Assembly: GCA_022818135.1 (NCBI GenBank)
Contig: JAFMSR010000009.1
Location: 17,010,077 to 17,074,076, forward strand
Length of the DNA: 64,000 nucleotides
Direction of reading: 5' to 3'
Source of the DNA: Saxidomus purpurata
Taxonomy: Eukaryota > Mollusca > Bivalvia > Venerida > Veneridae
Position numbers and translations under genes: made by a program. Below, piece after piece: positions 43,838 to 54,193 of this stretch (its first letter is position 1; each line of letters begins with the position of its first letter). Under the pieces are notes generated by a model. That model made no database searches and was not told where the DNA came from. It was given only the letters and a program-made list of their open reading frames with translations.

Positions 43838-44319
43838 GATACTCATATTTTTTCATTTAAAATAGCATGTTGTATAATTCAGTGCCCCATAAGGCTACCC
43901 CAAAGTCCACATTCTTATATCCCATTTTTTGTGTTTTAATAATAACTGAACTGTACAACATGCAGAAAGTTTGATGAAACATAATGATTTTGTACATAAG
44001 AAAGGGGTAAATCATTATGTGAATTCATTCAGTTAAAGGTTAAGGTAGGACTAGGAAACTAGGTCATTCACAAGTAGGATCTCATTGGTCAATGTGGTGA
44101 CCTACATTTTAAGAACCAATCAAATTAAAAGCATGTAAATAAGATTGCAATCTGCCAATCTTCTGATAAGATCTCCTATTTTCGACAACATATAGTTAGG
44201 TATTTAGATAGGGGCATGAACAGGAGAACATGCCGGGTCGTACCGACTATACCTCGAACGAGGATGGTGGACCTAATAAGCACAATTACAAACAAACAAA
44301 CAAAAATCACATCTACCAA

Positions 44320-44852
44320 GTGTGTGCAAAACATGTGCCAATGGTCATAGTTGACCATGCGTTAAGTGCTTAGGGCTTATAAACTCATTCTTGAACAAAC
44401 TACATATTCACCTGCACAAGGTTCATCTGTTTTAAACAGAAATATGTGGGAAGACCCAGTATATTGCTGTCTGAAAGTATCAAGGGACGTAACTTGGTGT
44501 TTTAGAAGGGATACGATGAATTCCCCTTTAACTACAATGTTTTTAAATTTAGTTTTTATTGAGTTCATCCAAAGATATACTTACATACAGCGTTTGATAG
44601 ATGTAGATATATATCACTGCGTCTTTGGCGGAATATAGCAACTATTACATTTTAGTTCTTGGAATCTATGGTAGACGTTTTAATTCACAATCAAAAGAAA
44701 AAGTATAGCTTGCTATAGTGCTATCGCCTTTTTCCAAGATTACTCCTGAAAGATTTCGATAGTTTCATATATCAACATTTTCAAACGAATTGAAACCTGC
44801 AGAGTAAACTGTGATTTCATATACTTAATAAACATACTAGTATATTAACATA
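44320..44852. repeat. Inverted copy of the lectin downstream flank
   Basis: Matches in reverse 49,000-49,355 and 50,680-50,850 downstream of lectin D. Landmarks are aaacctgcagagtaaactgtg, tatagcttgctatagtgc, cgttaagtgcttagggc and caagtgtgtgcaaaacatg. The D copy has ~1.3 kb extra between these two parts. Confidence 0.83.
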
Positions 44853-44854
44853 TA

Positions 44855-44958
44855 CAGTAGTCGGAACGTAACAGTTGTCAAAAATTGCGTATATCGTGTG
44901 TGTAACGTTCGTATAATGTGCGTGCGCTCATCGTGTATTTTGTCGAACGTATATCGTG
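44855..44958 (+). mobile_element. Left end of the split DNA transposon
   Basis: Starts with the terminal repeat cagtagtcggaacgtaac, preceded by TA (44,853-44,854). It follows the left end of the 56,654 element up to atatcgtg, then breaks off into lectin flank (cttgccacttcc). It supplies exactly the part missing from the piece at 36,700-37,808. Confidence 0.85.
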
Positions 44959-47701
44959 CTTGCCACTTCCTTGATTCTTTTCGTACTTGGGCAGTCCTTT
45001 CTTTTGTCTTTTTATGTTGTCCGGAATTTAGAACACAAGTAAGAGGACGAACTAGTCATAGGATCAAATGTATTGAAATAATTTCACCATCGTATACAAT
45101 ATTCACTTTCAAAATATTCGCTGTCACACGCCAATATTGTATTGAAAAGTTTTAATTTCTCTTTCCTGATTTTATCAAGTTTTCTTCAATAGATGAGGTA
45201 ATAAGGTTCATCTTTTGAAACTTCTGCAAGAGTGGGATATTTTGTAAACTATTTTCCAATGTTAGGGATGCACTACAAGCATGTAAGTATAATTGGTTAT
45301 TCGAATAATGTTGATATACAGTTGAATGTACAAAAAGAAATAATAAAAAAATACTTATGACAATTATAGGCAAAATTAATGAAATTTCGTCTTGACAGAA
45401 ACGCCAGTGAGAATTAAAGATTATTTAATCAAATTTAGTATAATACATGTTATACTAGTATATGATACAATGTATAATAATATATTCTTGAAGATTAACA
45501 CGTGCAAGGCGTACAGTGAATACCATACAAAACGCATATGTTAAATTGATTTACAAAGTACAGCGTCTTGTTGACTGGAATTACAGACACAAGAAATAGT
45601 CTATTTCCATGCGTTATCTTCAGACCAATATAGATGTTATATAAATATTCAGTCAAAAAATTTATCTTTTGGTGCCAAAACATACCATGTAAACAGCTCT
45701 TAACGGTTTTTACTTTTACATGTTGTACTTCCAAATGAAACTCATGAGAAAACAATTAACTTGAACGGTAAAATATTAGCTTTTGTTCTTACCGACGCCA
45801 ATCTGCAAAATTAAATTTTTAGTTTATATGGAATACCATTGTAAAAGTATTTATTTATAATAATAACAATTGTATCTACTTGTATTTGGTAAGATAAACT
45901 GGTGAAATATTGTTGAAACATGTTTTAAACACGAAAGCTAAAGAAAAAGAGTAAATTTCTTCTACGTACGGAATAGTGTACACATGTACATTAAGACCAT
46001 ATATGCGTCACGGCTTAGCTCGCAACAATGGATGTAGTCATGGTATTTTATTCACACTCACACAAATCACAAACTTCAACGTTTGGTGGCAAAGTCAATG
46101 CAGGCATAACATCAGCCTTAATGTTATACCTAAGTGCTTTAAAAACAGAATGGGACAAAATACCTGTTCACATTACTATACGTGGGCCTAGATTTAAAAG
46201 AATGATTGTACCGGTACTACATGTGTACTTCACACTGTGCCATGAAGCCTTGCAATAACATTTCACTGTGCTATTTCATGGACGAGCGTTATCTACATCA
46301 TGCCAAACTAAATTGCTCGTTGTACGAAGATAAAATCAACAAGTCGTTTTTGTAGCCTGGCAGGTTTATGAGATGCTTTTTTTATGTCTGTTGAATAATG
46401 ATAAGAAGCATGAGCAGATATTTCCAAGAAATCTTACACGTAATTAAATTTACTTCTAGGATGTATTCCGTCCCACCCTGATTAATGAGGGGAAAAACTA
46501 AATAAGTTACTTATTTCTAGAGTGTAGCTGGAATCTACTTTCTGGTTTCGCAAGTCAAAAACATTTTATTCGACGTCGCTTACTGTGCTACCTTTACAAG
46601 TGCTTGAACTTCTTACATGCATATATTTTACACCCTTTCATGGACTTGACAAATATTATTTTAATAATTATGACATTATTTTCCGTTGAAATACAAATGA
46701 AAAAACTATCGCATGTACACGTTAATAACATGTAAACTCCTTTTGAAAGTTGATATGTTTGAAACAAGGTGTTTTTGACGACAATTTTCTAAAAAATGTC
46801 CTTTTATTCAAGTAAAAACTAGATTATAAAAAAAGTATGAGAGTAAGTACACTAAACTGAAAGATTAACACGAACGGCCAAATTGTTGTAATATGTTACT
46901 GTATGAAATTTGCAAATAAAAACCATCTGTCATTTGCTTTGAAATGTCATGCATTTCTATGTTTATTCAGATCAACACGTTTATATTGCGTCAGGTAGGT
47001 CATTCCTACAGGACGATAACACTTACACCTTTTAATGACAGTCTCCTTTTAAAGCTGCTCGTTCGTAGTTTCCGGTGTAAAATGAAATTTCTCAAAAATG
47101 ATTTATTAAAACATAAAATGTAATAGTAAATGCTAGAAAACAAGTGAAAATCAACATAGCAGTTCAAAATGTGGGAAAATTTGGTCTGACGGTACCGCTA
47201 AACTATATCTTAATTGGGATTTCAATGCGTTTGCAGCGCTAAACATGATTTTGTAACGTAAGCATTGTAATTTTGTTCTAAAACATGTTCATTTCAGACA
47301 TTCTGAAGAACTTTATTTTTGCACTAAAATCTTGAGAGTGAGCAGCTTTAACATTGACCTATGTACGAAGATAATATATCGACCATTTTGATATAGATTT
47401 TATATCTACATGTATATATACGTTTTAATGAGTGACACGAATTCACGATAACAATTAATACACACTGTTAAATGTACAATGTAAGAGTGGTGAAGAAAGT
47501 TGCTACGCTCTTTAAATCTGAAAGGAAATCCGACCATTATTTAAAGTCGGTACAACATAGCGGTACGTCAGTTTCTCTCTTGCTACTAAACGACATATTA
47601 ATATATTTTGGTCAGGCGTTAAATTTTGTGGTTATACTGTAGCTACTGGTATATTGAGCTTATACGTTTGTTTGATTTTAATTTTTGTTTTGAAAATTAA
47701 C
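44959..47701. repeat. Upstream flank of lectin copy D
   Basis: Homologous to 21,961-24,991 and 25,459-27,759. The last 230 bases before 47,702 form the conserved promoter-like part, with tattaatatatttt near 47,589. Small frames in this region are not shared between copies. Confidence 0.8.
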
Positions 47702-48478
47702 ATGGAATTGTTACGCTGTGAATACTTACATTTATTTTATTTACTGTACATCCTTGTATCTGCTGCTACCTGTGCACCGCTGACGGACGGTGATGGTGTT
47801 GAACAAGAAGATTTGAATGGTGAAATGTTAGTTAAGCTGGGAGAAAAACTGAAATTACCAAGATTACAACTTCTTGGTAGGACTATTGAAAATTTAGAGA
47901 AGAAGATTGAAGAAAAGATTTGTGACCTGCATCCTTGCACGGCATGGACTCAATGGCAAGGTTGTGACGCAAGACCGGGTCAGTTTGGCTCTAAATTCCG
48001 AACCCGTCAATGCGGGATGAATTCAACCACTTGTGAGTTGGACACTAATAGTAGAATAGAAAAAGAGTCTAGCATCTGTATCGGATTTTGTCCAAAAGAG
48101 TATAATGTGACAAGAAACGGTTATTGTATGAAACTGTATGCTGATAAATCTCGGACTCGTGATGCTGCTGAACAGCAATGCAAGAAGGATGGTGGTCATC
48201 TAATTAACATAGATTCCGAGGTTAAGTATGGTGATGTTAACAGTCTGCTACAAGGTTTTACAAGTGGTATCTATGTAGACGGACGTAGGAAGGATGTCAG
48301 CTCACCTTGGGAGTTTACGTATGGTTCCCAGAATAGTTACTTTAAGTGGTGTTCTTCTTGTCCAAGCAATTTATCCAATGAGCTTTGTTTGTATGTTTAT
48401 CTGTCTAGTGGCAATGTGTTGTTCAATGACAACCCTTGTGGAAATTCTTTATATGCTTTATGCGAAATACCTGAGTAA
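47702..48478 (+). CDS. Lectin copy D: secreted TSP1-like + C-type lectin-like protein
   Basis: An intronless 258-residue paralogue of copy B with the same layout: signal peptide (1-24), short helix, thrombospondin-like module with AWTQWQGC and KFRTRQC, and a six-Cys long-form lectin domain. The ATG at 47,702 is chosen because the frame extension to 47,654 is 5' UTR in copies A and B. Differences from B cluster in the lectin loop: where B has WRSGNPSNGSD, D has WCSSCPSNLSN with two extra Cys. The calcium motif reads F-N-D against I-D-D. The triplet at the EPN position is Cys-Pro-Ser. The two extra Cys could form a loop disulfide. Likely a recognition protein with a different ligand from B, which is inference. 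Confidence 0.93.
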   Translation: MELLRCEYLHLFYLLYILVSAATCAPLTDGDGVEQEDLNGEMLVKLGEKLKLPRLQLLGRTIENLEKKIEEKICDLHPCTAWTQWQGCDARPGQFGSKFRTRQCGMNSTTCELDTNSRIEKESSICIGFCPKEYNVTRNGYCMKLYADKSRTRDAAEQQCKKDGGHLINIDSEVKYGDVNSLLQGFTSGIYVDGRRKDVSSPWEFTYGSQNSYFKWCSSCPSNLSNELCLYVYLSSGNVLFNDNPCGNSLYALCEIPE

Positions 48479-48724
48479 ACTGAGTATGTACGTGCGTTTC
48501 AGATAGATGACTGGTTATACATGTAAGACAGATAGTTATACAAAAAGCTATTCAGTAATATTTAATATTTATATTGTTGCTGAAAGTGTACTTTAGCTAC
48601 AACTTTCCTTCTGAAAGTCGTTCTCGAAAGACGAAGATGTGAAGTCCGAGTTCAAACCGTATGACTGGAAAAAAATCAATGTGAGACCTTCTTAGAAAGA
48701 TTAATAATGCAACATTTAAATAAA
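48479..48724 (+). terminator. Lectin D 3' UTR with AATAAA
   Basis: Conserved with the 3' flank of copy B (tgaaagtgtactttagctac, cgaaagacgaagatgtgaag). A canonical AATAAA occurs at 48,719-48,724 and is the likely polyadenylation signal. Confidence 0.55.
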
Positions 48725-49392
48725 AAACTATCAGTACGTAAGAAGACGTTTAAATCATGTTATATTACGGGTGTACATCGGTAGTTTGGAAGCGGAATAT
48801 TAATTTTCTAGAAAGTTTCATGCAAACACTACTTGTAATTCAAGCTACAGTAAATTTTGAATTACAGTTTAATAAATAGGTCAAAAGAAAATGAATTGCA
48901 TTAATGTTGTGTATGCATGTAACTAAGTATTTTGTTCTGCTGAATGGTAACTTTTTTTTAATTTCATATTTTACATATATGTAAATATACTTGTATGTAT
49001 ATTAAATATATGGAATCACAGTTTACTCTGCAGGTGTCAATTCGTTTGAAAATGTTGATATAAATTATGAAAATATCGAAATCATTCAGGAGTGATCTAG
49101 GAAAAAGGGCGAGTGCACTATAGCAAGCTAGACTTTTTCTTTAGTATTATAGATTCCAAAAACTAAGAATGAAATAGTTGCTATATTCCGCCGAAGGCGC
49201 AGTGACATATATTTGACTTGCGTCCGTTAAAAGCTGTATCTAACTACATCTTTGGATGAACACAATAAAAGCTAAACTTAGAAACATTGTAGTTAAAAGG
49301 GAATTCATCGTATCCTTTCTAAAACACCATGTTACGTCCCTTGATAATTTCAGTCAACTATGTACTATATACTATATATAAAAATTTATTTT

Positions 49393-49463
49393 ATTGTCTT
49401 TGGGTATAAAACTCTTAAAATGCAGTTTATTTATTGCCTTTGAGTTTTATACCTGAAGACAAT
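49393..49463. repeat. 22-bp-stem hairpin
   Basis: attgtctttgggtataaaac pairs with gttttatacctgaagacaat: 22 bases with two mismatches and a 27-base loop. It could be a small hairpin transposon or a precursor-like RNA; only the palindrome is certain. Confidence 0.75.
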
Positions 49464-49469
49464 ATATAC

Positions 49470-49995
49470 TTAAGGACAAAAGTTCTGTCCGGCTCAAAAT
49501 TGTTTAATTAATTGTACGTTACTTTTAATTTTTACTTGCAAATTTATACTTTGAGACTATTTGCTACATCACAAGGTGTTAAGAATTCTATACAAAAACA
49601 TTCAATCAACTGTGACGGCATAAACCAAGAATTTCACATTTATCTAAATCTTATGTACATGAAGCTTGTAATCACAAAAATTTCAAGTGGTTGTTGTTAC
49701 CAAAGGATAGTCCTATCGAAAGACGTAACAATTTAGACAAATAGTCTACATATAACGAACCTTTCAAGATAGCAAAATTTGCGCGTTTTATGTCGACTGG
49801 AGGTCAGTTAGCATACAACAAATGTTGCACGTGCGTTAAACGCCCACGAACATTCTATTCGACGGCATGAACATTAAAAATGTGTAAATTGATTCGAAAA
49901 TGATGATATTTTTATGCTTTTCTAATTATGAATAAAATATTCAATTTCAGTGTTTGTGTTACTTTAATTATACCGGACAGAACTTTTGTCCTTGA
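49470..49995. mobile_element. ~520-bp MITE with 19-bp inverted ends
   Basis: ggacaaaagttctgtccgg at 49,474-49,492 and its exact reverse complement at 49,973-49,991. The terminal repeat is itself nearly palindromic. TTAA precedes the left end and TTGA follows the right one, compatible with a decayed TTAA duplication (piggyBac type). No transposase frame. Confidence 0.7.
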
Positions 49996-50132
49996 AGGTG
50001 GATAATCAGAATTTAGCCATGTAACAGATTTGTTTGAAACTTTAACATCTGATCATTTACACTCATTTGTGTTCACTCTGCGCTTAATTCAAGTAAAATT
50101 TTCACTGGAGGTATTTTTAAAATTTGATTTCC

Positions 50133-50356
50133 CTATCCTGGTTGCCCAACCAAGATAGAGTTATTTTATCATATTAAGTAAAAATTTGATACACATACTT
50201 TGCCTAAGGAAATATATAATTATAAGACCTATTGTATTATATTTGTGAAATATTTGCATTAAAAGTTATATATTTAGATGGAATTCATTAGAAATACAGC
50301 TTTGAAAAAATATTATTACCTCCCTTTACCCTATCTTGGGTGCGCACCCAGGATAG
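50133..50356. mobile_element. 224-bp MITE with self-complementary ends
   Basis: The left end (50,133-50,158, ctatcctggttg / caaccaagatag) and right end (50,331-50,356, ctatcttgggtg / cacccaggatag) are each a 12-bp-stem palindrome and are also related to each other. Each terminus can therefore fold alone or pair with the other. No clear target duplication. Confidence 0.65.
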
Positions 50357-51164
50357 ATTGGAAATAAATGAATTCAGAAGCTACACGTAGTTTTAAAACT
50401 TGCATTTTGGTTCAGAATGTTAAACTATTTAATGTTTTAAATACTTTCATGTTAAAGGGGAGTAATAACACAATTTTATGAAAGTTAATAAAATGTAAAT
50501 GTTTGATAGAGATCTAACTCTATGTAATGGGTCTTTTTGTTCATTAAATAAATCTCTAACAGAATATACAAAAAGTAAAAATTGTCATAAAATGTTGCTT
50601 AAAAGTAATTGTAAAAGTAAAAGTTTCAGACTAGAAAATGCTCATAGTTTTTCAGATATGTCAGGTAAAATAGGAAAAGGTGTTTCCCACATATATATAA
50701 AAAAAACAAGAGCAACTTGTGCAGTGGAATATATAGTTTGTTCAAGAAAGTTTTCAAAGTTTTTCATTTATAAGTCCTAAGCCAAGAGAGCAGGGTCAAC
50801 TGTGACCCAGGGCACATGTTTTGCACACACTTTGTAGATGTCAACTAAGCAACAGCATGTTTAAACTCTAGGCCCAGTTGTTCAAGGTTTTCCCTTTGTA
50901 GAACTTGAAAATTAGGAGATACCGGGCGGGCAATTTTGGGCTTAATGGCGCATGATTTGAACTTTATCCAGAGGGCATGATCTGAACCACTTTAATGGAA
51001 GACGACAAGACAATGCAGGTTAAACACCACTTTTTAAAGCTAATTGTTGACGACAAACGTTGACGAACACGAGCTGACCACACTTGCCAAGAAGGAGTAT
51101 GTTGTACTCGGGTAAATTAACATAGGAATTTAGTTATTATAGCTGTTCGTCGTCGTTGTTGTTG

Positions 51165-51395
51165 TTGAGTATGAGTTTAACTCCTATTTCAATCGTATTT
51201 CGGTCATTTTTAACAGGCAGGGAGTTTACCTAACCAATACTAGACCCCTATCCTCCATAAGAAACTACCAACTTTCTCACATAAAGAGACATGGTCGGTA
51301 GCAGGGCCCGAACCCAGGAACTTCGATTTATGAGAGACTGCAGTGGTTTCAGAACAGCGACTCTAACCACTCGGCCACGAAGGCGGACTGACCAA
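51165..51395 (-). mobile_element. tRNA-derived SINE (Ser/Leu-like head)
   Basis: Minus-strand element with head ctggccgagtgg-type sequence at the right (gtggccgagtggttagag read in reverse) and B box gggttcgggccc. The 3' part is tttcaatcgtatttcgg with tttaacaggcaggg. It is the uninverted partner of 40,733-40,925. Confidence 0.75.
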
Positions 51396-51580
51396 CCGCC
51401 ATAACATCTGTACTAATTCAAAGGGATTTTATATAATAAAGTACCTTTGCAAACAGTCTAAATTATCACACACTTAACAATACAATGTACCATTGAGTGC
51501 TTACGCCAAACAACGGATATGTTTTAAGCGATTTGTGGTCTAAATAGTTTAAATCGGTAAAGTGTCCGTTTCATGCACAG

Positions 51581-51989
51581 GCGATACTCAAAAAGTTTCT
51601 TCAAAGCCATGCAGTCCCTTATATCGCTCACCCGTGTTCCATTGCTGTTTTTTTTTACATGCAACACATAATATCTCTGGAGCAACAACATGTAGTAAAT
51701 GGTTGCACAAGTTGTTTCCGATGAATTTTTTTCAAAATCTCAGAAATTATTTAGACGTTCGCTATATAACCATGTCGAAAAAACTAGTCCAGCCACTTTC
51801 AATGGTTTTATTTTTTTGGTGAATCAACATGGGTTTAACACTCTTGATAGAGGATCATTTATAATAAGTTGAACATTTGACCAATAATTACCGAGGTAAA
51901 GAATTGTTATGTTTAAAATACAGACAAACAGGGAAACCCCGCACCTGGGGCTACCTTTTCGGATGACTCAACATTAGAATTATATAAAT
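51581..51989. other. Unassigned stretch before the gap
   Basis: No homology to the other copies was seen past about 51,577 and no gene is recognised. One 86-codon frame has no features of a real protein. Confidence 0.5.
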
Positions 51990-52489
51990 NNNNNNNNNNN
52001 NNNNNNNNNNNNNNNNNNNNNNNNNNNNNNNNNNNNNNNNNNNNNNNNNNNNNNNNNNNNNNNNNNNNNNNNNNNNNNNNNNNNNNNNNNNNNNNNNNNN
52101 NNNNNNNNNNNNNNNNNNNNNNNNNNNNNNNNNNNNNNNNNNNNNNNNNNNNNNNNNNNNNNNNNNNNNNNNNNNNNNNNNNNNNNNNNNNNNNNNNNNN
52201 NNNNNNNNNNNNNNNNNNNNNNNNNNNNNNNNNNNNNNNNNNNNNNNNNNNNNNNNNNNNNNNNNNNNNNNNNNNNNNNNNNNNNNNNNNNNNNNNNNNN
52301 NNNNNNNNNNNNNNNNNNNNNNNNNNNNNNNNNNNNNNNNNNNNNNNNNNNNNNNNNNNNNNNNNNNNNNNNNNNNNNNNNNNNNNNNNNNNNNNNNNNN
52401 NNNNNNNNNNNNNNNNNNNNNNNNNNNNNNNNNNNNNNNNNNNNNNNNNNNNNNNNNNNNNNNNNNNNNNNNNNNNNNNNNNNNNNNNN
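51990..52489. other. Assembly gap (500 N)
   Basis: Exactly 500 N, a conventional placeholder for a gap of unknown size. The order and distance of the flanks are therefore not proven. Confidence 0.99.
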
Positions 52490-52545
52490 TGTGTGTGTGT
52501 GTGTCGGTGGGGTGGGGGGTGGGGAGGCGGCGGGGGGGGGGTGTT
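52490..52545 (+). repeat. (GT)n followed by G-runs
   Basis: A gtgtgtgt tract and at least four runs of three or more G can form a G-quadruplex. The corresponding place in copy 1 (5,380-5,412) is also G-rich. It abuts the gap and probably stopped the assembly. Confidence 0.8.
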
Positions 52546-53961
52546 CTCGTGACGATTTAGCGGAAAATTCGTTTATTCTTTATTCATGTAAATTCAAGCA
52601 TATTAAATATTACAATATTGTAAGTGAATCCAAGTACGGATCAAAGCGGACAGTTGCTATAGAAACATGATGTATGAAACACATTGTACCACGGGCTTTA
52701 CACTAGATCGGTTTGTCGAGAAACAAACCAAACCGTGTATGTGATAATATAAGTATCATTTTGCAAACAAGTGTTGTTGTTGTTGTATTATCAATTAATA
52801 TTTGTCTGGTAAGAATGTTTGTCGATTATGTCAGACTGAATTCTACAAATGGTACTTGCATATTTCAAGAAGAACTCGCTTTCTTCAATACTAATATGGG
52901 AAATTGAATGTATGTGTGCTTGTCCGTCAGTCTGAAGCTTGTGTCTGCGCTAGATCTTAGTTTCAAAGCACTAGACATGTATAGATGCGTCACACTAGGT
53001 TAATTCGTTATTCTCAGTCTTTCTGATTTAAAGACAACTTTGACCATAACATAGTGAATTCAAAATCCTTGGATGCTCGCGGTCATCTTGCAAAATTCGC
53101 TTTTTTCGTAATGTATGTCGTAGTTGTTTATTTGCTACTGTTAGGCTTTTGCACAAACATGTAAAAACTTGTGATGTAAAATTTAAAACATTTAGTTTTT
53201 GTCACGCCTTTGTATGTTTACTGTGCACAGTACTGTCAAATCATTCATTTTAATGCCAAAAATAGAATTGTTTTCGCCATTTCGTTGATTACACTAGTTA
53301 CGGGATTGTACACTACAGAAAAATACTTACGCCTGAGTATGTGATAAAATTTTGGATAGAAAATCATAGGTTAATGATAGTTTGACTCGAACTATGTGGA
53401 ACGGCGTAAAAACCTGAAATGGATGTTATGCGGTTCTACCACAAGCAGCATGGCGATAAATGGAAGATAATAAAATCACTGTTGTAAAATGGCTTCGCTT
53501 TGTGTTGAGATTATGTTTTACGTAAAACGGCTAGAAATAAGCTTTCGTTCGTTTGTTTTTCATCTGCAATGTTTTGTCTGTACCTAGGAGAAATATGAGC
53601 AATTACATTTTAAACGTGTAGAGTTAATTAAAATATGAGATTTTTACCCAATAAAACTTTATTCATTTAAAAAAAAATAAGTGTTTGTAATGTAAATTAT
53701 AATTTTAGAATATACATTGTATTTTCAATTTGTATAGAACTTACAATTAAATAGCAAATAATGTTTTTAATATTTTAAGCCAGCTTAGCTACATGTACTT
53801 TTACTTTTCAGGATAATAAATCATTTAAGCGAAGTATTGTATATTTATCATTCGAAATCTTATCCCTTACCAAGTATCTGCTTGTAATACACTAGCTTTA
53901 GCCAAAAGTAGTATTTTGATGAAATAACAAAAGGTTCGGCAACATGTTATTAAATTTTTAG

Positions 53962-54193
53962 GTTGTACCGCAAAGGGTGACGTGGTATTTGCGGTGGATA
54001 CGTCACGTTACGTCACAAGAAGTGAACTGAAGAAAGTCAGACGCTTCCTGAGATCAGTCGTGAAGAGAATGAGATTCAAGCACCAGGAATTTAGTGTAGG
54101 AATGGTACAATTTACTGACTGGGCAAAGGTATTACTGGACTTTAATTCCGGAAAGTCGAAGAAGGCCGTGCGATCGGGCATTGCTGGACTCAG
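53962..54193 (+). CDS. Exon: vWA3 first part, second copy
   Basis: Same length, phases and protein as 7,165-7,396. It has lost nothing and keeps the divergent MIDAS D-T-S-R-Y. No upstream vWA2/EGF2 exons exist on this side of the gap, so a full gene cannot be shown. Confidence 0.85.

Larger units (their letters stand above)
41045..44306 (+). mobile_element. ORF-poor 3.26-kb retroposon with 13-bp target duplication
   Basis: The element is bounded by perfect 13-base duplications (tcacatctaccaa at 41,032-41,044 and 44,307-44,319). It ends in a (caaa)n-like tail. The empty site is seen downstream of lectin D, where cacactttgtagatgtcaact is continuous near 50,833. Inside it is A-rich on this strand, has no frame above ~115 codons, and contains internal repeats: 42,150-42,400 resembles 43,090-43,330, and caactttcaaattaagtaag occurs near 43,005 and 43,460. 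Several perfect hairpins are present (41,913-41,932; 42,648-42,672). Near the 3' end are tcgaacga and ggtggacc hairpin parts. It has the signs of LINE-driven insertion but codes no recognisable reverse transcriptase. The family is not recognised. Confidence 0.8.
37809..44958. other. Inverted segment (7.15 kb)
   Basis: Read in reverse, this segment joins the transposon half at 37,808 to its missing end. At the other side it joins ccattgccattttgtg to the lectin D flank at 44,959 exactly as at 21,960 in the uninverted unit. Its contents (40,315-37,809, then 44,852-40,490) match 18,650-21,960 and 49,000-51,580 in reverse. Both junctions share GTG microhomology. Confidence 0.85.
48725..51580. repeat. 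Downstream flank of lectin D
   Basis: Uninverted version of the sequence found reversed at 40,490-44,852, and in part at 36,619-36,697 after lectin C. No gene. It contains a strong hairpin, two MITEs and a SINE, listed separately. The ~1.3 kb at 49,355-50,680 are extra compared with the inverted copy. Confidence 0.8.

Noticed and set aside
41045..44306. Organellar (mitochondrial) insertion or an LTR retroelement
   Set aside because: No mitochondrial gene or rRNA-like block was recognised and there are no terminal direct repeats beyond the 13-bp target duplication; the tail and duplication fit a retroposon.
47654..47701. Upstream in-frame start for lectin D giving 274 residues
   Set aside because: The extension is 5' UTR in copies A and B, and the ATG at 47,702 gives a proper signal peptide.
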